DNA from: Hwangdonia seohaensis
GTDB taxonomy: Bacteria; Bacteroidota; Bacteroidia; Flavobacteriales; Flavobacteriaceae
Direction: 5' to 3'
Assembly (NCBI RefSeq): GCF_031932625.1
Contig: NZ_JAVSCK010000002.1
Location: 372,001-436,000 of the forward strand
DNA: 64,000 nt
The position numbers were made by a program, and so were the translations under genes. Shown piece by piece: positions 7,411-16,157 of this stretch. Numbering within the stretch: position 1 is the first letter of the stretch; every line of letters begins with the position of its first letter. Under the pieces are notes generated by a model, which was given only the letters and a program-made list of their open reading frames with translations, was not told the DNA's origin and did not search any database.

Positions 7411-9855
7411 TTAATTATTTCCAATTCTAATAATATCAGAGAAAATACCCGAAGCCGTTACATCGGCTCCAGCACCTGCACCTTTAATAATCATGGGCTG
7501 CTCTGGATAACGCTGGGTGTAAAACATCACAATATTATCGCTGCCCTCTAAATTGTAAAAGGGGTGCCCTTCAGGAATTTCCTGTAAGCCAACGCTTGCT
7601 TTTCCGTTGTTAAACTGTGCCACGTATTTTAATTGGCATTGGTTCGCTTTCGCGGAAGCATATAAGTTTTGATAATGCGCTTCGTCATCAATTAACGTTT
7701 GATAAAAATCATCAACCGTAACGCTTTTTAACCCTGATTCCGATAAGAATGGAGTATTTTCAATGTCTTCCAAATTCATTTCTACACCACTTTCCCTGGC
7801 CAAAATTAAAATTTTTCGGGCCACATCCACACCGCTTAAATCAATTCTTGGATCCGGTTCGGTATAGCCTTCAGCCTGTGCTTGCTTAACCACGTCATGA
7901 AACTTGGTATTATCATTAAAGTTGTTAAGAACGAAGTTTAAACTGCCCGATAAAACCGCTTGAATGGATGTGATTTTATCACCTGAAGCTATTAAATTGT
8001 TCAACGTATCAATAATAGGTAAACCGGCACCAACATTGGTTTCAAACAAATAAGGGGCGTTGTATTTAAGCGATAAACGTTTTAACAAACGGTAATTTTC
8101 GTAATCGCTGGAACAAGCAATTTTATTACAAGCCACCACACCAATACTTTCGCGCAAATATTTGGCGTACAAATTGGCCACGTTTTTATTTGCAGTAACA
8201 TCTACAAAAATGCTATTGCGTAAATTCAATGCTTTTGTATTTTCAAAAAAGCCTTCTAAAGTCGCTTTTTCTCCAGTTGTTAATAGCGCTTTCCAATTTT
8301 TTAAATCAATGCCATCTTCATCAAAAATCATGGTTCTGGAATTGGATAACCCAATAATGCGCAAGTTGATTTTTAAGTTTTCCTTTAAGTACTTTTTTTG
8401 TTGTTTAATCTGTTCCACCAAGCGCTCGCCAACATTACCAACGCCCGTTATAAATACATTTAACTGTTTGGTTTGGGTTTCGAAAAACTGCTCGTGCAAT
8501 GTGTTTAACGCTTTTTTCACGTCTTTTTTATCAATAACCGCAGAGATGTTTTTTTCTGAAGCACCTTGTGCAATCGCACGAATGTTGATATTGTTTTTTC
8601 CTAAAGTGCTAAACATTTTACCACTAATACCTTGGTGGTTTTTCATGTTATCGCCAACCAATGCAATAATTGATAATCCGGTTTCTACAATAATCGGGTC
8701 AATTTTATGGAGCGCAATTTCATTTTCAAACACTAAATCGATGGCGGTTTTTGCTGCTTCGCTTTCGTTTTCATCGAGTCCTAAACAAATAGAATGTTCC
8801 GACGATGCCTGTGTAATTAAAACTATATTTATTTTTTCCTGTGCAAGAGTTTCAAACAAACGTTTTGAAAACCCGGGAATACCAATCATGCCGCTGCCTT
8901 GAAGTGTTAACAAGGCAATATTGCTGATGTTGCTAATACCTTTAACGGGCAATGCCGCATGGGATTCGTCATTGGAAATAACCGTACCCGCCGCTTCTGG
9001 TTTTAGTGTGTTTTTTATGTGGATGGGAATGTTTAAATCCAAAACCGGTTGTACCGTTGGTGGATATAAAACCTTGGCGCCAAAATGCGATAATTCCATA
9101 GCTTCTTGATACGAGATTTTCTCAATCGGGTAGGCTTGTTTTACTAATTTAGGATTGGAGGTAAACATGCCGCTAACATCGGTCCAAATTTCCAATTGTT
9201 CTACCTTTAAAGCTGCTGCAACAATGGCCGCTGTGTAATCGGAGCCACCACGACCGAGTGTGGTTTGTTCGCCTAAAGTTGATTGTGCCACAAAACCCGG
9301 AAGTACGGTAATTTGCTGGCTTGCCGATTTAAAATAATCTTTAATGTTTTTATTGGTTATTCCAAAGTTCACTTCGGCTTTCGTGAAATTTGAATTGGTA
9401 ATTATCAAGTCTTTTGAATTTTTTCGTTCTGCTGATAACCCCCTGTTTTTCATGGTTTCAGCAATGATGAAAGACGATAAAGCCTCACCAAAGCCAACAA
9501 GCTTATCGGATGTTTTTGGCGACAATTCATTAATCAAATAAATGCCGTCCAATAAACTTTTAAGTTCGTTTAGCCTGCTTTCAACAGCGGTTAAAATAGA
9601 GTGATTGTTATCTGGATTGAGTTCGTTTATAATTTCAAAATGAATATCCTTGATGTTGCCGAACGTATTTATGAAACCGCTGTCTTTATTTTTTGCTTGG
9701 TTACCGGCTTGTAAAAGCTTATCGGTAATACCGCCAACTGCTGAAACCACAACTATTACAGCACCGTTTTTCGAATAATTATCTAGAATTTGTATAACGC
9801 TATTTATGTTTTTTGAAGAACCTACAGATGTTCCTCCAAATTTTAAAACCTTCAT
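7411..9855 (-). CDS. thrA: bifunctional aspartokinase I / homoserine dehydrogenase I
   Basis: 814 residues. It carries the first and third steps of the aspartate pathway in one polypeptide. The aspartokinase domain starts with MKVLKFGGTSVGSS and contains GRGGSDYTAAI and EIWTDVSGMFTSNP. Tandem ACT regulatory domains occupy about residues 310-460 (LTLQGSGMIGIPGFSKRLF; IIALVGDNMKNHQGISGKMF). The homoserine dehydrogenase begins near residue 463 with the Rossmann motif VFITGVGNVGERL and includes GAGLPIIDTLNNL and DPRIDLSGVDVARK. Threonine inhibition through the ACT domains is known for the family. It is first in the operon and is preceded by the putative leader peptide at 9938-10045. A -7-like TATCTTTG at 9913-9920 could give a second, leaderless transcript. 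Confidence 0.95.
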   Translation of the reverse strand: MKVLKFGGTSVGSSKNINSVIQILDNYSKNGAVIVVVSAVGGITDKLLQAGNQAKNKDSGFINTFGNIKDIHFEIINELNPDNNHSILTAVESRLNELKSLLDGIYLINELSPKTSDKLVGFGEALSSFIIAETMKNRGLSAERKNSKDLIITNSNFTKAEVNFGITNKNIKDYFKSASQQITVLPGFVAQSTLGEQTTLGRGGSDYTAAIVAAALKVEQLEIWTDVSGMFTSNPKLVKQAYPIEKISYQEAMELSHFGAKVLYPPTVQPVLDLNIPIHIKNTLKPEAAGTVISNDESHAALPVKGISNISNIALLTLQGSGMIGIPGFSKRLFETLAQEKINIVLITQASSEHSICLGLDENESEAAKTAIDLVFENEIALHKIDPIIVETGLSIIALVGDNMKNHQGISGKMFSTLGKNNINIRAIAQGASEKNISAVIDKKDVKKALNTLHEQFFETQTKQLNVFITGVGNVGERLVEQIKQQKKYLKENLKINLRIIGLSNSRTMIFDEDGIDLKNWKALLTTGEKATLEGFFENTKALNLRNSIFVDVTANKNVANLYAKYLRESIGVVACNKIACSSDYENYRLLKRLSLKYNAPYLFETNVGAGLPIIDTLNNLIASGDKITSIQAVLSGSLNFVLNNFNDNTKFHDVVKQAQAEGYTEPDPRIDLSGVDVARKILILARESGVEMNLEDIENTPFLSESGLKSVTVDDFYQTLIDDEAHYQNLYASAKANQCQLKYVAQFNNGKASVGLQEIPEGHPFYNLEGSDNIVMFYTQRYPEQPMIIKGAGAGADVTASGIFSDIIRIGNN

Positions 9856-9912
9856 TTTTAATGAATTAGTATTTTTAGTAAATTGATTAAGAAAATGTAA
9901 TTGTAAAAATTA

Positions 9913-9920
9913 CAAAGATA
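9913..9920 (-). promoter_or_regulatory. possible second -7 box upstream of thrA
   Basis: On the minus strand TATCTTTG matches TAnnTTTG, with a TTG 21 bases upstream. It lies between the leader ORF and thrA and would produce a short leaderless message. It may be a chance match in AT-rich DNA. Confidence 0.35.
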
Positions 9921-9937
9921 GCCTAAAGAGAATATAG

Positions 9938-10045
9938 TTAACAACCCCAAGGGGTAATGGTAGTACCAAAAATAGAAGCTGTGCCTTTTGTAGAAAAAGG
10001 AAGTGCTTGGATCATATTTTGGTTTAAAAGAATCATTATAATCAT
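9938..10045 (-). CDS. putative thr operon leader peptide
   Basis: A 35-codon ORF (or 32 codons from the ATG at 10036) lies 82 bases upstream of thrA on the same strand. Its second half contains GTASIFGTTITPWGC followed by TAA. It has five Thr and six Ile codons, including the run Thr-Thr-Ile-Thr (ACT ACC ATT ACC) just before the end. The E. coli ThrL peptide is likewise a Thr/Ile-rich peptide upstream of thrABC. The end of the ORF overlaps ACCCCTTGGGGT, which can fold as a small stable hairpin. A -7 box at 10059-10066 places the transcription start a few bases ahead of the first ATG. I infer translation-coupled attenuation by charged Thr/Ile tRNA. No strong terminator with a U-run is visible before thrA, which is the main weakness. 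Confidence 0.6.
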   Translation of the reverse strand: MIIMILLNQNMIQALPFSTKGTASIFGTTITPWGC

Positions 10046-10058
10046 ATATAATACAATT

Positions 10059-10066
10059 CAAAATTA
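10059..10066 (-). promoter_or_regulatory. -7 box for thr leader/operon
   Basis: On the minus strand TAATTTTG fits TAnnTTTG. A TTTG lies 23 bases upstream in GATTTGTTTTTTT, slightly farther than the usual 19-21. Transcription would start about 10 bases before the leader ATG at 10045. Confidence 0.5.
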
Positions 10067-10279
10067 TTATTTTTAACTTAATAAAAAAACAAATCGAACT
10101 TTTTTATAGTATTCTTATGAAGTCTCTATTTTTATGAAAGAATAATGCTAAAATTTATTATGAATTGAAGAATTGATAATTGATAAAAGGAACATTCGCA
10201 ATTAGCGATTTATATTCAAATAGGAATATTTTATTGGTGTGCTTCAAGCGGACGATACAAAACATATAGATAAAAACAC

Positions 10280-11845
10280 ATGAAAGTATTTTCAAAAGAA
10301 CAAATTTATGAAGGTGACAAGCTAACTGCCGAACGCCAAAACATCACATCTACCGAATTGATGGAACGTGCAGGCACCCAAATTTTTAATTGGATGCACA
10401 TGCGTATGCAAGGTGCCCAAGTGCCTATTCACGTATTTTGTGGCATTGGTAATAATGGGGGCGATGGTTTGGTGATTTCCCGCCATTTGGTTACACACGG
10501 TTACAATGTTAAAACCTATGTGGTTAATTGTAGCGATAAGCGTTCAAAGGATTTTTTGGTTAATTACGACCGCATAAAAAATGTAACTAAAAAATGGCCA
10601 ACCCTATTGAGTTGCACCGAAGATTTTCCTGAAATTCACCATGACGATATCATTGTTGATGCCGTATTTGGAATTGGGCTTAACCGACCCGTAGATAGTT
10701 GGTTAAAAGCGTTATTTATGCATTTTAGGAGCACAAAAGCGTTTACGCTGTCTATTGACGTACCTTCAGGATTAAGCACCGATAAAGTGCCAACAGACCC
10801 CGATGCAGTGGTTTGGGCGGGTTACACCTTGAGTTTTGCATCGCCAAAATTAGTGTTCTTTTTGCCTGAAACCGCAAAATATACCGTGCAATGGGAAGTG
10901 TTGGATATAGACCTGGACCAAGAATTTTTATACACCACCGAAACGGAAGTCGATTTAATTGGAAAACATGAGGTTTTGCCCATGTACATTCCTAGGGAAA
11001 AGTTTTCGCATAAAGGGCAGTTTGGGCATGCGCTTATTATTGGTGGAAGTTACGGGAAAATTGGTGCGGTAACCTTGGCAAGTAAAGCCGCACTATCGGC
11101 CGGAGCGGGTTTGATAAGTGCTTACATCCCAAAATGTGGGTATGGGGTTTTACAAACATCGTTTCCTGAAGCTATGGTAATTACCGATGAAAACGAAGAA
11201 CTTATTACTAACATCGATTTTAAAAAAGTAGAACCCACTGTTATTGGTTTTGGCGTGGGCGTTGGTACCAACCCTAAAACCGTAAGTACTCTTGAGGCAT
11301 TTTTAAAAACCAATAAAATACCATTGGTTATTGATGCCGATGGGATAAACATATTATCAAAAAAGAAAGCCTTATTACAATTATTGCCCGAAGCCACGGT
11401 TTTAACGCCACATCCTAAAGAATTGGAGCGCTTGATTGGCAAGTGGAAAGACGATTTTGATAAACTAAAAAAAGTAAAAGCTTTTTCAATAAAACACAGC
11501 ACTATAGTCGTTATTAAAGGCGCAAATACCATAACCGTATTCCAAGATAAATTATATGTAAACACCACAGGAAACCCAGGGTTGGCTACTGCGGGAAGTG
11601 GCGATGTGTTAACGGGTATTATAACGGGTTTAATATCTCAAGGTTACAATCCGTTGGTCGCTGCTGTTTTTGGGGTGTATTTACATGGAAAATCCGCCGA
11701 CATCGCTGTTGAGGATTTTGGCTATCAAAGTTTAATTGCGAGCCATGTGATAAATTATTTAGGTGAAGCTTTTATAGATTTGTTTAAACAACCCGAACAG
11801 CCGCCACAAGAGCAGGAAGAGGATAAAAAAGAAGATAAAAAGTAA
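10280..11845 (+). CDS. nnr: bifunctional NAD(P)H-hydrate epimerase / ADP-dependent dehydratase
   Basis: 521 residues. The enzyme repairs damaged NAD(P)HX: the epimerase interconverts R and S hydrates and the dehydratase restores NAD(P)H using ADP. The YjeF_N epimerase domain spans about residues 1-215 with FCGIGNNGGDGLVISRHL and DAVFGIGLNRPV. The C-terminal ribokinase-like dehydratase spans about 225-500 with KGQFGHALIIGGSYGKIGA, VLTPHPKELERL and AGSGDVLTGII. The last 20 residues are charged and low-complexity (Gln/Glu/Lys-rich). It is divergent from the thr operon and ends at a strong bidirectional terminator. Confidence 0.93.
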   Translation: MKVFSKEQIYEGDKLTAERQNITSTELMERAGTQIFNWMHMRMQGAQVPIHVFCGIGNNGGDGLVISRHLVTHGYNVKTYVVNCSDKRSKDFLVNYDRIKNVTKKWPTLLSCTEDFPEIHHDDIIVDAVFGIGLNRPVDSWLKALFMHFRSTKAFTLSIDVPSGLSTDKVPTDPDAVVWAGYTLSFASPKLVFFLPETAKYTVQWEVLDIDLDQEFLYTTETEVDLIGKHEVLPMYIPREKFSHKGQFGHALIIGGSYGKIGAVTLASKAALSAGAGLISAYIPKCGYGVLQTSFPEAMVITDENEELITNIDFKKVEPTVIGFGVGVGTNPKTVSTLEAFLKTNKIPLVIDADGINILSKKKALLQLLPEATVLTPHPKELERLIGKWKDDFDKLKKVKAFSIKHSTIVVIKGANTITVFQDKLYVNTTGNPGLATAGSGDVLTGIITGLISQGYNPLVAAVFGVYLHGKSADIAVEDFGYQSLIASHVINYLGEAFIDLFKQPEQPPQEQEEDKKEDKK

Positions 11846-11859
11846 TTTATACACCCATA

Positions 11860-11886
11860 AAAAAAGCCGCGATTTGCGGCTTTTTT
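11860..11886. terminator. bidirectional intrinsic terminator
   Basis: Perfect 11-bp stem AAAAAAGCCGC / GCGGCTTTTTT with loop GATTT. T-runs on both strands suit termination of nnr from the left and of the convergent thioredoxin gene from the right. Confidence 0.9.
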
Positions 11887-11906
11887 GTAAAATATTATAT
11901 TGAGAA

Positions 11907-12941
11907 TTAAATATTCAATTCGGTAAATAGTTCTTTAATAGATGAACTTGATGGTCTAGGCGCATCAGGAGTTACTACATTTCCGTTAGGATCAATCAAT
12001 AAAAATCTTGGAATACCTTTAATTTTATAATCTTGAACAAATTGAGTTTGCCATCCTTTAGGTGCAAATAATTGGATGCCTCCTAATTCTTTATCGGTAA
12101 CCATGGCTTTCCAGTTTTCTCTGGCTTTATCCCAAGAACCGCCGTGACTTCTATCGTCATCAATCGATAAACTAACAAACTGAATGTCTTTTCCGTGGTA
12201 TTCTTTTTCCAAGGCTTTTAAAGATGGAATTTCAGCTTTACACGGTCCGCACCAAGTAGCCCAAACATCAACATACACATATTTCCCTTTTAAATCGGAA
12301 AGCGACGTGGTAGAGCCATCAATATTTTCAAAGTTTTCAAACACTGGAGAAGGTGTTCCTTTTGGCAGCTCTTCTTTTAGGGCAATAGATTCTCCTAAGT
12401 ATCGCTTGTAAAAGTTCAACATGGGTTCAATCTCATTTTTGCCTTTGTTTATTACTGAGGTGTCAACATGTGAATTGACATCGTAAAATGCAGACAACTC
12501 ATTTTTTATATTATCCAATTCCGATTCTAAACCAGCCATGTCCAATTTAGATAACTCGTCCATGTTCAATAATTTTTCCTGAAGTAATGATTTTTCAGCT
12601 AAAAAATTACTGTGTTCTGCACCTTCACCTGAATATTTTACTGATTCATCAAATGCTTTGGTATCAACGGCTACGTTTAAATCGAATCCGTTTTTTAAGA
12701 ATGCCGCTGTAGATTCACTTCCATCATAAAGAAAATAAACACCGGTTTCAACTTTTAAAGTATCCTTAAAAGTACCATCTTCATTAACTTGAATGGTTTT
12801 TGAATAGCCTCGGGTTCTAACAACTAAAGAGTCGCTGTTTTTATCTGTAATTTTACCTGATAGGGTAACATAATCTTTGGGTTCTTCTTTACAAGACACT
12901 GCTACAACAAAAGCGCAGCATAAAATAAATAGTTTTTTCAT
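11907..12941 (-). CDS. TlpA-like thiol-disulfide oxidoreductase lipoprotein with DUF4369 domain
   Basis: 344 residues. A lipoprotein signal (LFILCCAFVVAVSC) anchors it in the envelope. Residues about 20-110 form the DUF4369 beta domain (LSGKITDKNSDSLVVRT). A helical linker follows, then a thioredoxin fold with the redox motif WCGPC at residues 230-234 and the cis-Pro segment KGIPRFLLIDPNG. Such proteins are common in Bacteroidota and reduce or isomerise disulfides in the periplasm; partners are usually c-type cytochromes or surface proteins. It stands alone, convergent with nnr. Confidence 0.88.
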   Translation of the reverse strand: MKKLFILCCAFVVAVSCKEEPKDYVTLSGKITDKNSDSLVVRTRGYSKTIQVNEDGTFKDTLKVETGVYFLYDGSESTAAFLKNGFDLNVAVDTKAFDESVKYSGEGAEHSNFLAEKSLLQEKLLNMDELSKLDMAGLESELDNIKNELSAFYDVNSHVDTSVINKGKNEIEPMLNFYKRYLGESIALKEELPKGTPSPVFENFENIDGSTTSLSDLKGKYVYVDVWATWCGPCKAEIPSLKALEKEYHGKDIQFVSLSIDDDRSHGGSWDKARENWKAMVTDKELGGIQLFAPKGWQTQFVQDYKIKGIPRFLLIDPNGNVVTPDAPRPSSSSIKELFTELNI

Positions 12942-13021
12942 TTTTTTAGTTTTAAAGATGTAAAAATAGCCATTAAGACAGTTTTTATGGCAGGATTAAC
13001 AATTGTTTAAGAAATAGAAGT

Positions 13022-13879
13022 TTATTGCACGTTGTGCGTAAGCTGATTATAATCGACAATTTTAGGAATAATATTGAGGGCAAATAATTGGTTTTGAACA
13101 TGCTGTAGTGTTTTTTTATCGATAAGTTTTTGCGACCACTCGGTTAAACTTAACCATTTTTGCACATCTTCAAGCTTTTGCTCGTAACGATTTGCAATGG
13201 TTTTATCAATACTTGGGATGTCTTTAAATTCCGCAGTGGTATTATTAATTATACGTAAAATGGTTTTAAGTGTTTCGGTATCTGATGCGATAAAATCTTC
13301 GTGAACCGCTATTACAAAACAAGGCCAGGGCGATGGGCAATTGCCAATGCGCCTAAACGTACCTTGGTCTACAATGGGTTTTGTTGTAAATTTTTCCCAT
13401 AAAAAATAATCGGCTTTTCCATTGGTTAATCCTTCAACCGCACCGTCGAGATTTTTTATTTCCTCAAAATTCAAATCCTCTTCCAAATCCCAATTATTGT
13501 TTTTCGCGTTGATGTATGCCATTAAATGCGAGCCCGAACCGTATCTGCTAATCGCGGCTTTGGTTCCTTTTAAATCTTCAACCGATTTGTAAGGTGAATT
13601 GTGTGCCACATGAACCCCCCAAATTAAAGGCGTTTGCACAAAGGTTTGTACAATTTTACTCGGATTTCCGTTTATAATATCCGTTACAATGCCTTCGGTA
13701 AGAATAACAGCAATATCGATTTTTTTATCCCGTAGCGCTTTGCACATTTCGCCTGTGCCACCGTAATAATCGTGCCAGCGCAGATTAATGTTTTCGTTTT
13801 TGTATTCCCCTTCTTTTAAGGTTAAATACCACGCTAAATTAAAATGCTCGGGGACACCGCCAATGTTTATTTGCTTCAT
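13022..13879 (-). CDS. type 2 periplasmic-binding-fold protein without signal peptide
   Basis: 285 residues from the ATG at 13879; a longer reading begins with TTG at 13888 but ATG is preferred. The sequence matches the NMT1/THI5-like substrate-binding fold: INIGGVPEHFNLAWYLTLKEG at the start, the IDIAVILTEGIVTDII strand-helix, and DLKGTKAAISRYGSGSHLMAY as the hinge-side loop. There is no signal peptide or lipobox, so it should act in the cytoplasm. No ABC permease or ATPase is adjacent. It follows the nucleoside phosphorylase gene by 14 bases, suggesting cotranscription and possibly a nucleobase- or pyrimidine-like ligand. The ligand assignment is inference only. Confidence 0.75.
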   Translation of the reverse strand: MKQINIGGVPEHFNLAWYLTLKEGEYKNENINLRWHDYYGGTGEMCKALRDKKIDIAVILTEGIVTDIINGNPSKIVQTFVQTPLIWGVHVAHNSPYKSVEDLKGTKAAISRYGSGSHLMAYINAKNNNWDLEEDLNFEEIKNLDGAVEGLTNGKADYFLWEKFTTKPIVDQGTFRRIGNCPSPWPCFVIAVHEDFIASDTETLKTILRIINNTTAEFKDIPSIDKTIANRYEQKLEDVQKWLSLTEWSQKLIDKKTLQHVQNQLFALNIIPKIVDYNQLTHNVQ

Positions 13880-13893
13880 TAATGTCAATCTTT

Positions 13894-14757
13894 TTATATT
13901 CTTTCTAAGGTGTAAATAATCAGGTCTTCTACCACTTTTCTAGGGTTTTCGCTAAACGTTCCGTTGGCTCTATTGGCAATTATTGCGTTTAATGATAGGG
14001 CACGATGGCCCAATAATTTAGATAATCCGTAAATCGCCGATGTTTCCATCTCTAAATTTGTAATGCAAATACCTTCAAAATTAAACGCATCCATTTTTTT
14101 GTTCAAACTGGCATCTTGTAAAGGCAAACGCAAAACACGCCCTTGAGGGCCATAAAATCCGCCTGCAGTGGCCGTTACACCAGAATATGTTTTTTCACTT
14201 GTAAAGCGTTTTTCCAATACCTCGCTATTTTTCACTACAATGGGGCGAGCATTTAAAGGGGACCAATTGGTTTGTTGTATAAAAGCGTCTTCTATTTCCG
14301 AATCGCAAATCGGTTGAATCTGATAGGCGTGAAGCATTCCGTTTAAATCCAGCCCATGAGAGCTTAAAACAAACGAATCTACGGGAATGTTGCTTTGCAG
14401 CGAGCCCGATGTACCAACCCTAATAATATCCAGACTGGTTAGTTTTTCTTTTGGTTTTCTGGTTTTTAAATCGATATTAACCAGCGCATCCAATTCGTTT
14501 AAAACTATATCGATGTTATCGGGCCCAATGCCCGTAGAAATCACCGTTATACGTTTGCCTTTATAAGTTCCGGTATGGGTTTTAAATTCTCGTTTTTGGG
14601 TTTTAAATTCAATATGGTCAAAATGCTTGGAAACTTTTTCAACACGATCTTGGTCGCCAACAAATATGACGGTATTTGAAATATTTTCGGGTTTTAAATT
14701 AAGATGATAAATACTGCCATCTGGATTTAAAATGAGTTCGGAGTTTTTAATGCTCAT
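13894..14757 (-). CDS. nucleoside phosphorylase (uridine phosphorylase-like)
   Basis: 287 residues. Members of this NP-I family cleave nucleosides with phosphate to base and ribose 1-phosphate. Motifs seen are IFVGDQDRVEKVSKHF near residue 30, VISTGIGPDNIDIVLNEL (phosphate and ribose contacts), IIRVGTSGSLQ, and ICITNLEMETSAIYGLSKL, the base and ribose site. The order and spacing fit uridine-phosphorylase-like enzymes rather than hexameric DeoD. The start overlaps the DUF1835 stop by 11 bases and the SBP-like gene follows closely, so these are translationally linked. Exact nucleoside specificity is not readable. Confidence 0.85.
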   Translation of the reverse strand: MSIKNSELILNPDGSIYHLNLKPENISNTVIFVGDQDRVEKVSKHFDHIEFKTQKREFKTHTGTYKGKRITVISTGIGPDNIDIVLNELDALVNIDLKTRKPKEKLTSLDIIRVGTSGSLQSNIPVDSFVLSSHGLDLNGMLHAYQIQPICDSEIEDAFIQQTNWSPLNARPIVVKNSEVLEKRFTSEKTYSGVTATAGGFYGPQGRVLRLPLQDASLNKKMDAFNFEGICITNLEMETSAIYGLSKLLGHRALSLNAIIANRANGTFSENPRKVVEDLIIYTLERI

Positions 14758-15688
14758 TTACAATTGTTTTTACTAATTTATTCAGCGTTTTGTTGAATTG
14801 AAAATCGAATTTATTCACACCACCAAAAACCATTTCATTATTTAATTCAGCTGAAAAATTATGAGTGCCTAAAAGCGCTTCATGCCCTTTGCGATTGAGT
14901 ACGATATGATCATTTTCAACGGTGAAAAAGATATTTAATTTATCTATTAGTCTGTCCAATTGAAGGTCGCCATACCCGTAATACCCTTGATAATTAAGGG
15001 CGTAACCCAACAAATGGTGTTTCGATTTTATTTGGTTATCCTTTACAATACTCAATATGTTTTGCTCTAAGATATTTAACCCACTTTTATGGTCTGGAAA
15101 TCGTTTTAAATGTGCCTTTAAGCAATTGCTTAAATATTTAAAGGTGGAGCTTTTTACAATATAGGGTTTAAATAAATTATGGTCTTTGCCACAATATATG
15201 CCCCAAAGGGTAGTAGCTAATTGAAGGTCTTCGGGTTTTAATTCTACTTTGGCTTTATAGTGTTTTAAAAGCTGTTCTGTAGAAAGTTCAGCTAAACCCT
15301 TCAGGTTCTTTTCTCCACTAATTCGGCCACTGCTAACGAGATAAATAGGGTTGTTTATCTTTTTTTGCTGAAGCAGATTAATAACCGCCAACATGTTGAT
15401 GTGGCAAAATAAATCGTATTCAAACCAAAGAATAATTTCTGAATACTTTGTTGTATCCTCTAGTTTATTCAATTCTGCTTTTAACTCAGACACATCTAAA
15501 TCTATGTCGTAAAAGTCTTTTAAAAAGGTAGATCTTAAATTAAAAAAATGGGCGCTATCCACAGTAGTTTCCGTTGGGCCTTCACATAGCATTTCTTGCC
15601 ATGTAAGTTTGTCGCCAACAATATCAAGTTCGTTTAAATAGTTTGTTAAACTATCTCCATTTGTAATATGCAAGGGTTGATTAGCCAT
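14747..15688 (-). CDS. DUF1835 domain-containing protein
   Basis: 313 residues. The N-terminus HITNGDSLTNYLNELDIVGD with WQEMLCEGPT is the DUF1835 signature. EIILWFEYDLFCHINMLAVINLL follows, a conserved acidic/histidine segment. The C-terminal third looks helical and ends NKTLNKLVKTIVNEH. Biochemical function is unknown for the family. It lies 3 bases from the SUI1 gene and overlaps the nucleoside phosphorylase gene by 11 bases, so it is part of a tight operon. Confidence 0.8.
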   Translation of the reverse strand: MANQPLHITNGDSLTNYLNELDIVGDKLTWQEMLCEGPTETTVDSAHFFNLRSTFLKDFYDIDLDVSELKAELNKLEDTTKYSEIILWFEYDLFCHINMLAVINLLQQKKINNPIYLVSSGRISGEKNLKGLAELSTEQLLKHYKAKVELKPEDLQLATTLWGIYCGKDHNLFKPYIVKSSTFKYLSNCLKAHLKRFPDHKSGLNILEQNILSIVKDNQIKSKHHLLGYALNYQGYYGYGDLQLDRLIDKLNIFFTVENDHIVLNRKGHEALLGTHNFSAELNNEMVFGGVNKFDFQFNKTLNKLVKTIVNEH

Positions 15689-15691
15689 AAA

Positions 15692-16021
15692 TTATCCTCC
15701 AACACGTTTTACATTAAAGCCTTTGTCTTTTAGCATTTGCATGATTTTATCCCGGTAATCGCCTTGAATGATGATTTTATCGTCCTTAAAACTACCGCCA
15801 ACACTTAGTGCTTTTTTTATGTCTTTTGCAAGTGCTTTAAAATCTTCGGTAGCTCCAGTGTAGCCTTCTAAAATGGTTATGGGTTTGCCTTTTCGTTTTT
15901 CGTATTTGCAAATAATAGGATCGTCTTGCATCCACAAATCGTTAGTTTCTTCGGATTCGTTTGGGCTATCTTCAGAAACATGTTCTGGAAATAAATTTTT
16001 TAATTGATCTTGTAAATCCAT
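15692..16021 (-). CDS. SUI1/eIF1-family translation factor (YciH-like)
   Basis: 109 residues from MDLQDQLKNLF at 16021; the longer frame would begin inside a repeat element and is not preferred. The C-terminal 75 residues carry the SUI1 fold: CKYEKRKGKPITILEGYTG, LAKDIKKALSVGGSFKDD and IIIQGDYRDKIMQMLKDKGF. Bacterial YciH-type homologues influence initiation fidelity. The N-terminal 30 residues are acidic and probably disordered. First gene of the operon SUI1-DUF1835-nucleoside phosphorylase-SBP-like. Confidence 0.88.
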   Translation of the reverse strand: MDLQDQLKNLFPEHVSEDSPNESEETNDLWMQDDPIICKYEKRKGKPITILEGYTGATEDFKALAKDIKKALSVGGSFKDDKIIIQGDYRDKIMQMLKDKGFNVKRVGG

Positions 16022-16024
16022 ATT

Positions 16025-16152
16025 AGCCCCTCTTAATCTCCCCACAGGGGAGAAACTCAAATTGGGTATTTGAGTTTTTTGTTTTATTTGTTAGATAATT
16101 ATTCTATTTTCTTTATAATTTATTCCTTCCCTTTGGGAAGGTTAGGATGGGC
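16025..16152. repeat. imperfect inverted-repeat element
   Basis: Left arm AGCCCCTCTTAATCTCCCC (from 16025) pairs imperfectly with GGGAAGGTTAGGATGGGCT (ending 16152). Each arm contains its own short hairpin (CTCCCCACAGGGGAG; CTTCCCTTTGGGAAG). A related CCCTAGCCCCTCCAAGGAGGGG lies near 57636. It looks like a small non-autonomous or structured intergenic repeat. Confidence 0.6.
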
Positions 16153-16157
16153 TTTTT

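Noticed and set aside
9858..10061. 67-residue ORF upstream of thrA overlapping the leader peptide
   Set aside because: Different frame from the Thr/Ile-rich leader, Phe/Tyr-rich, no domain; I consider it a shadow of A+T-rich DNA.
15692..16060. Longer SUI1 frame starting at 16060
   Set aside because: The extension lies in an inverted-repeat element; MDLQDQL at 16021 is a better start.
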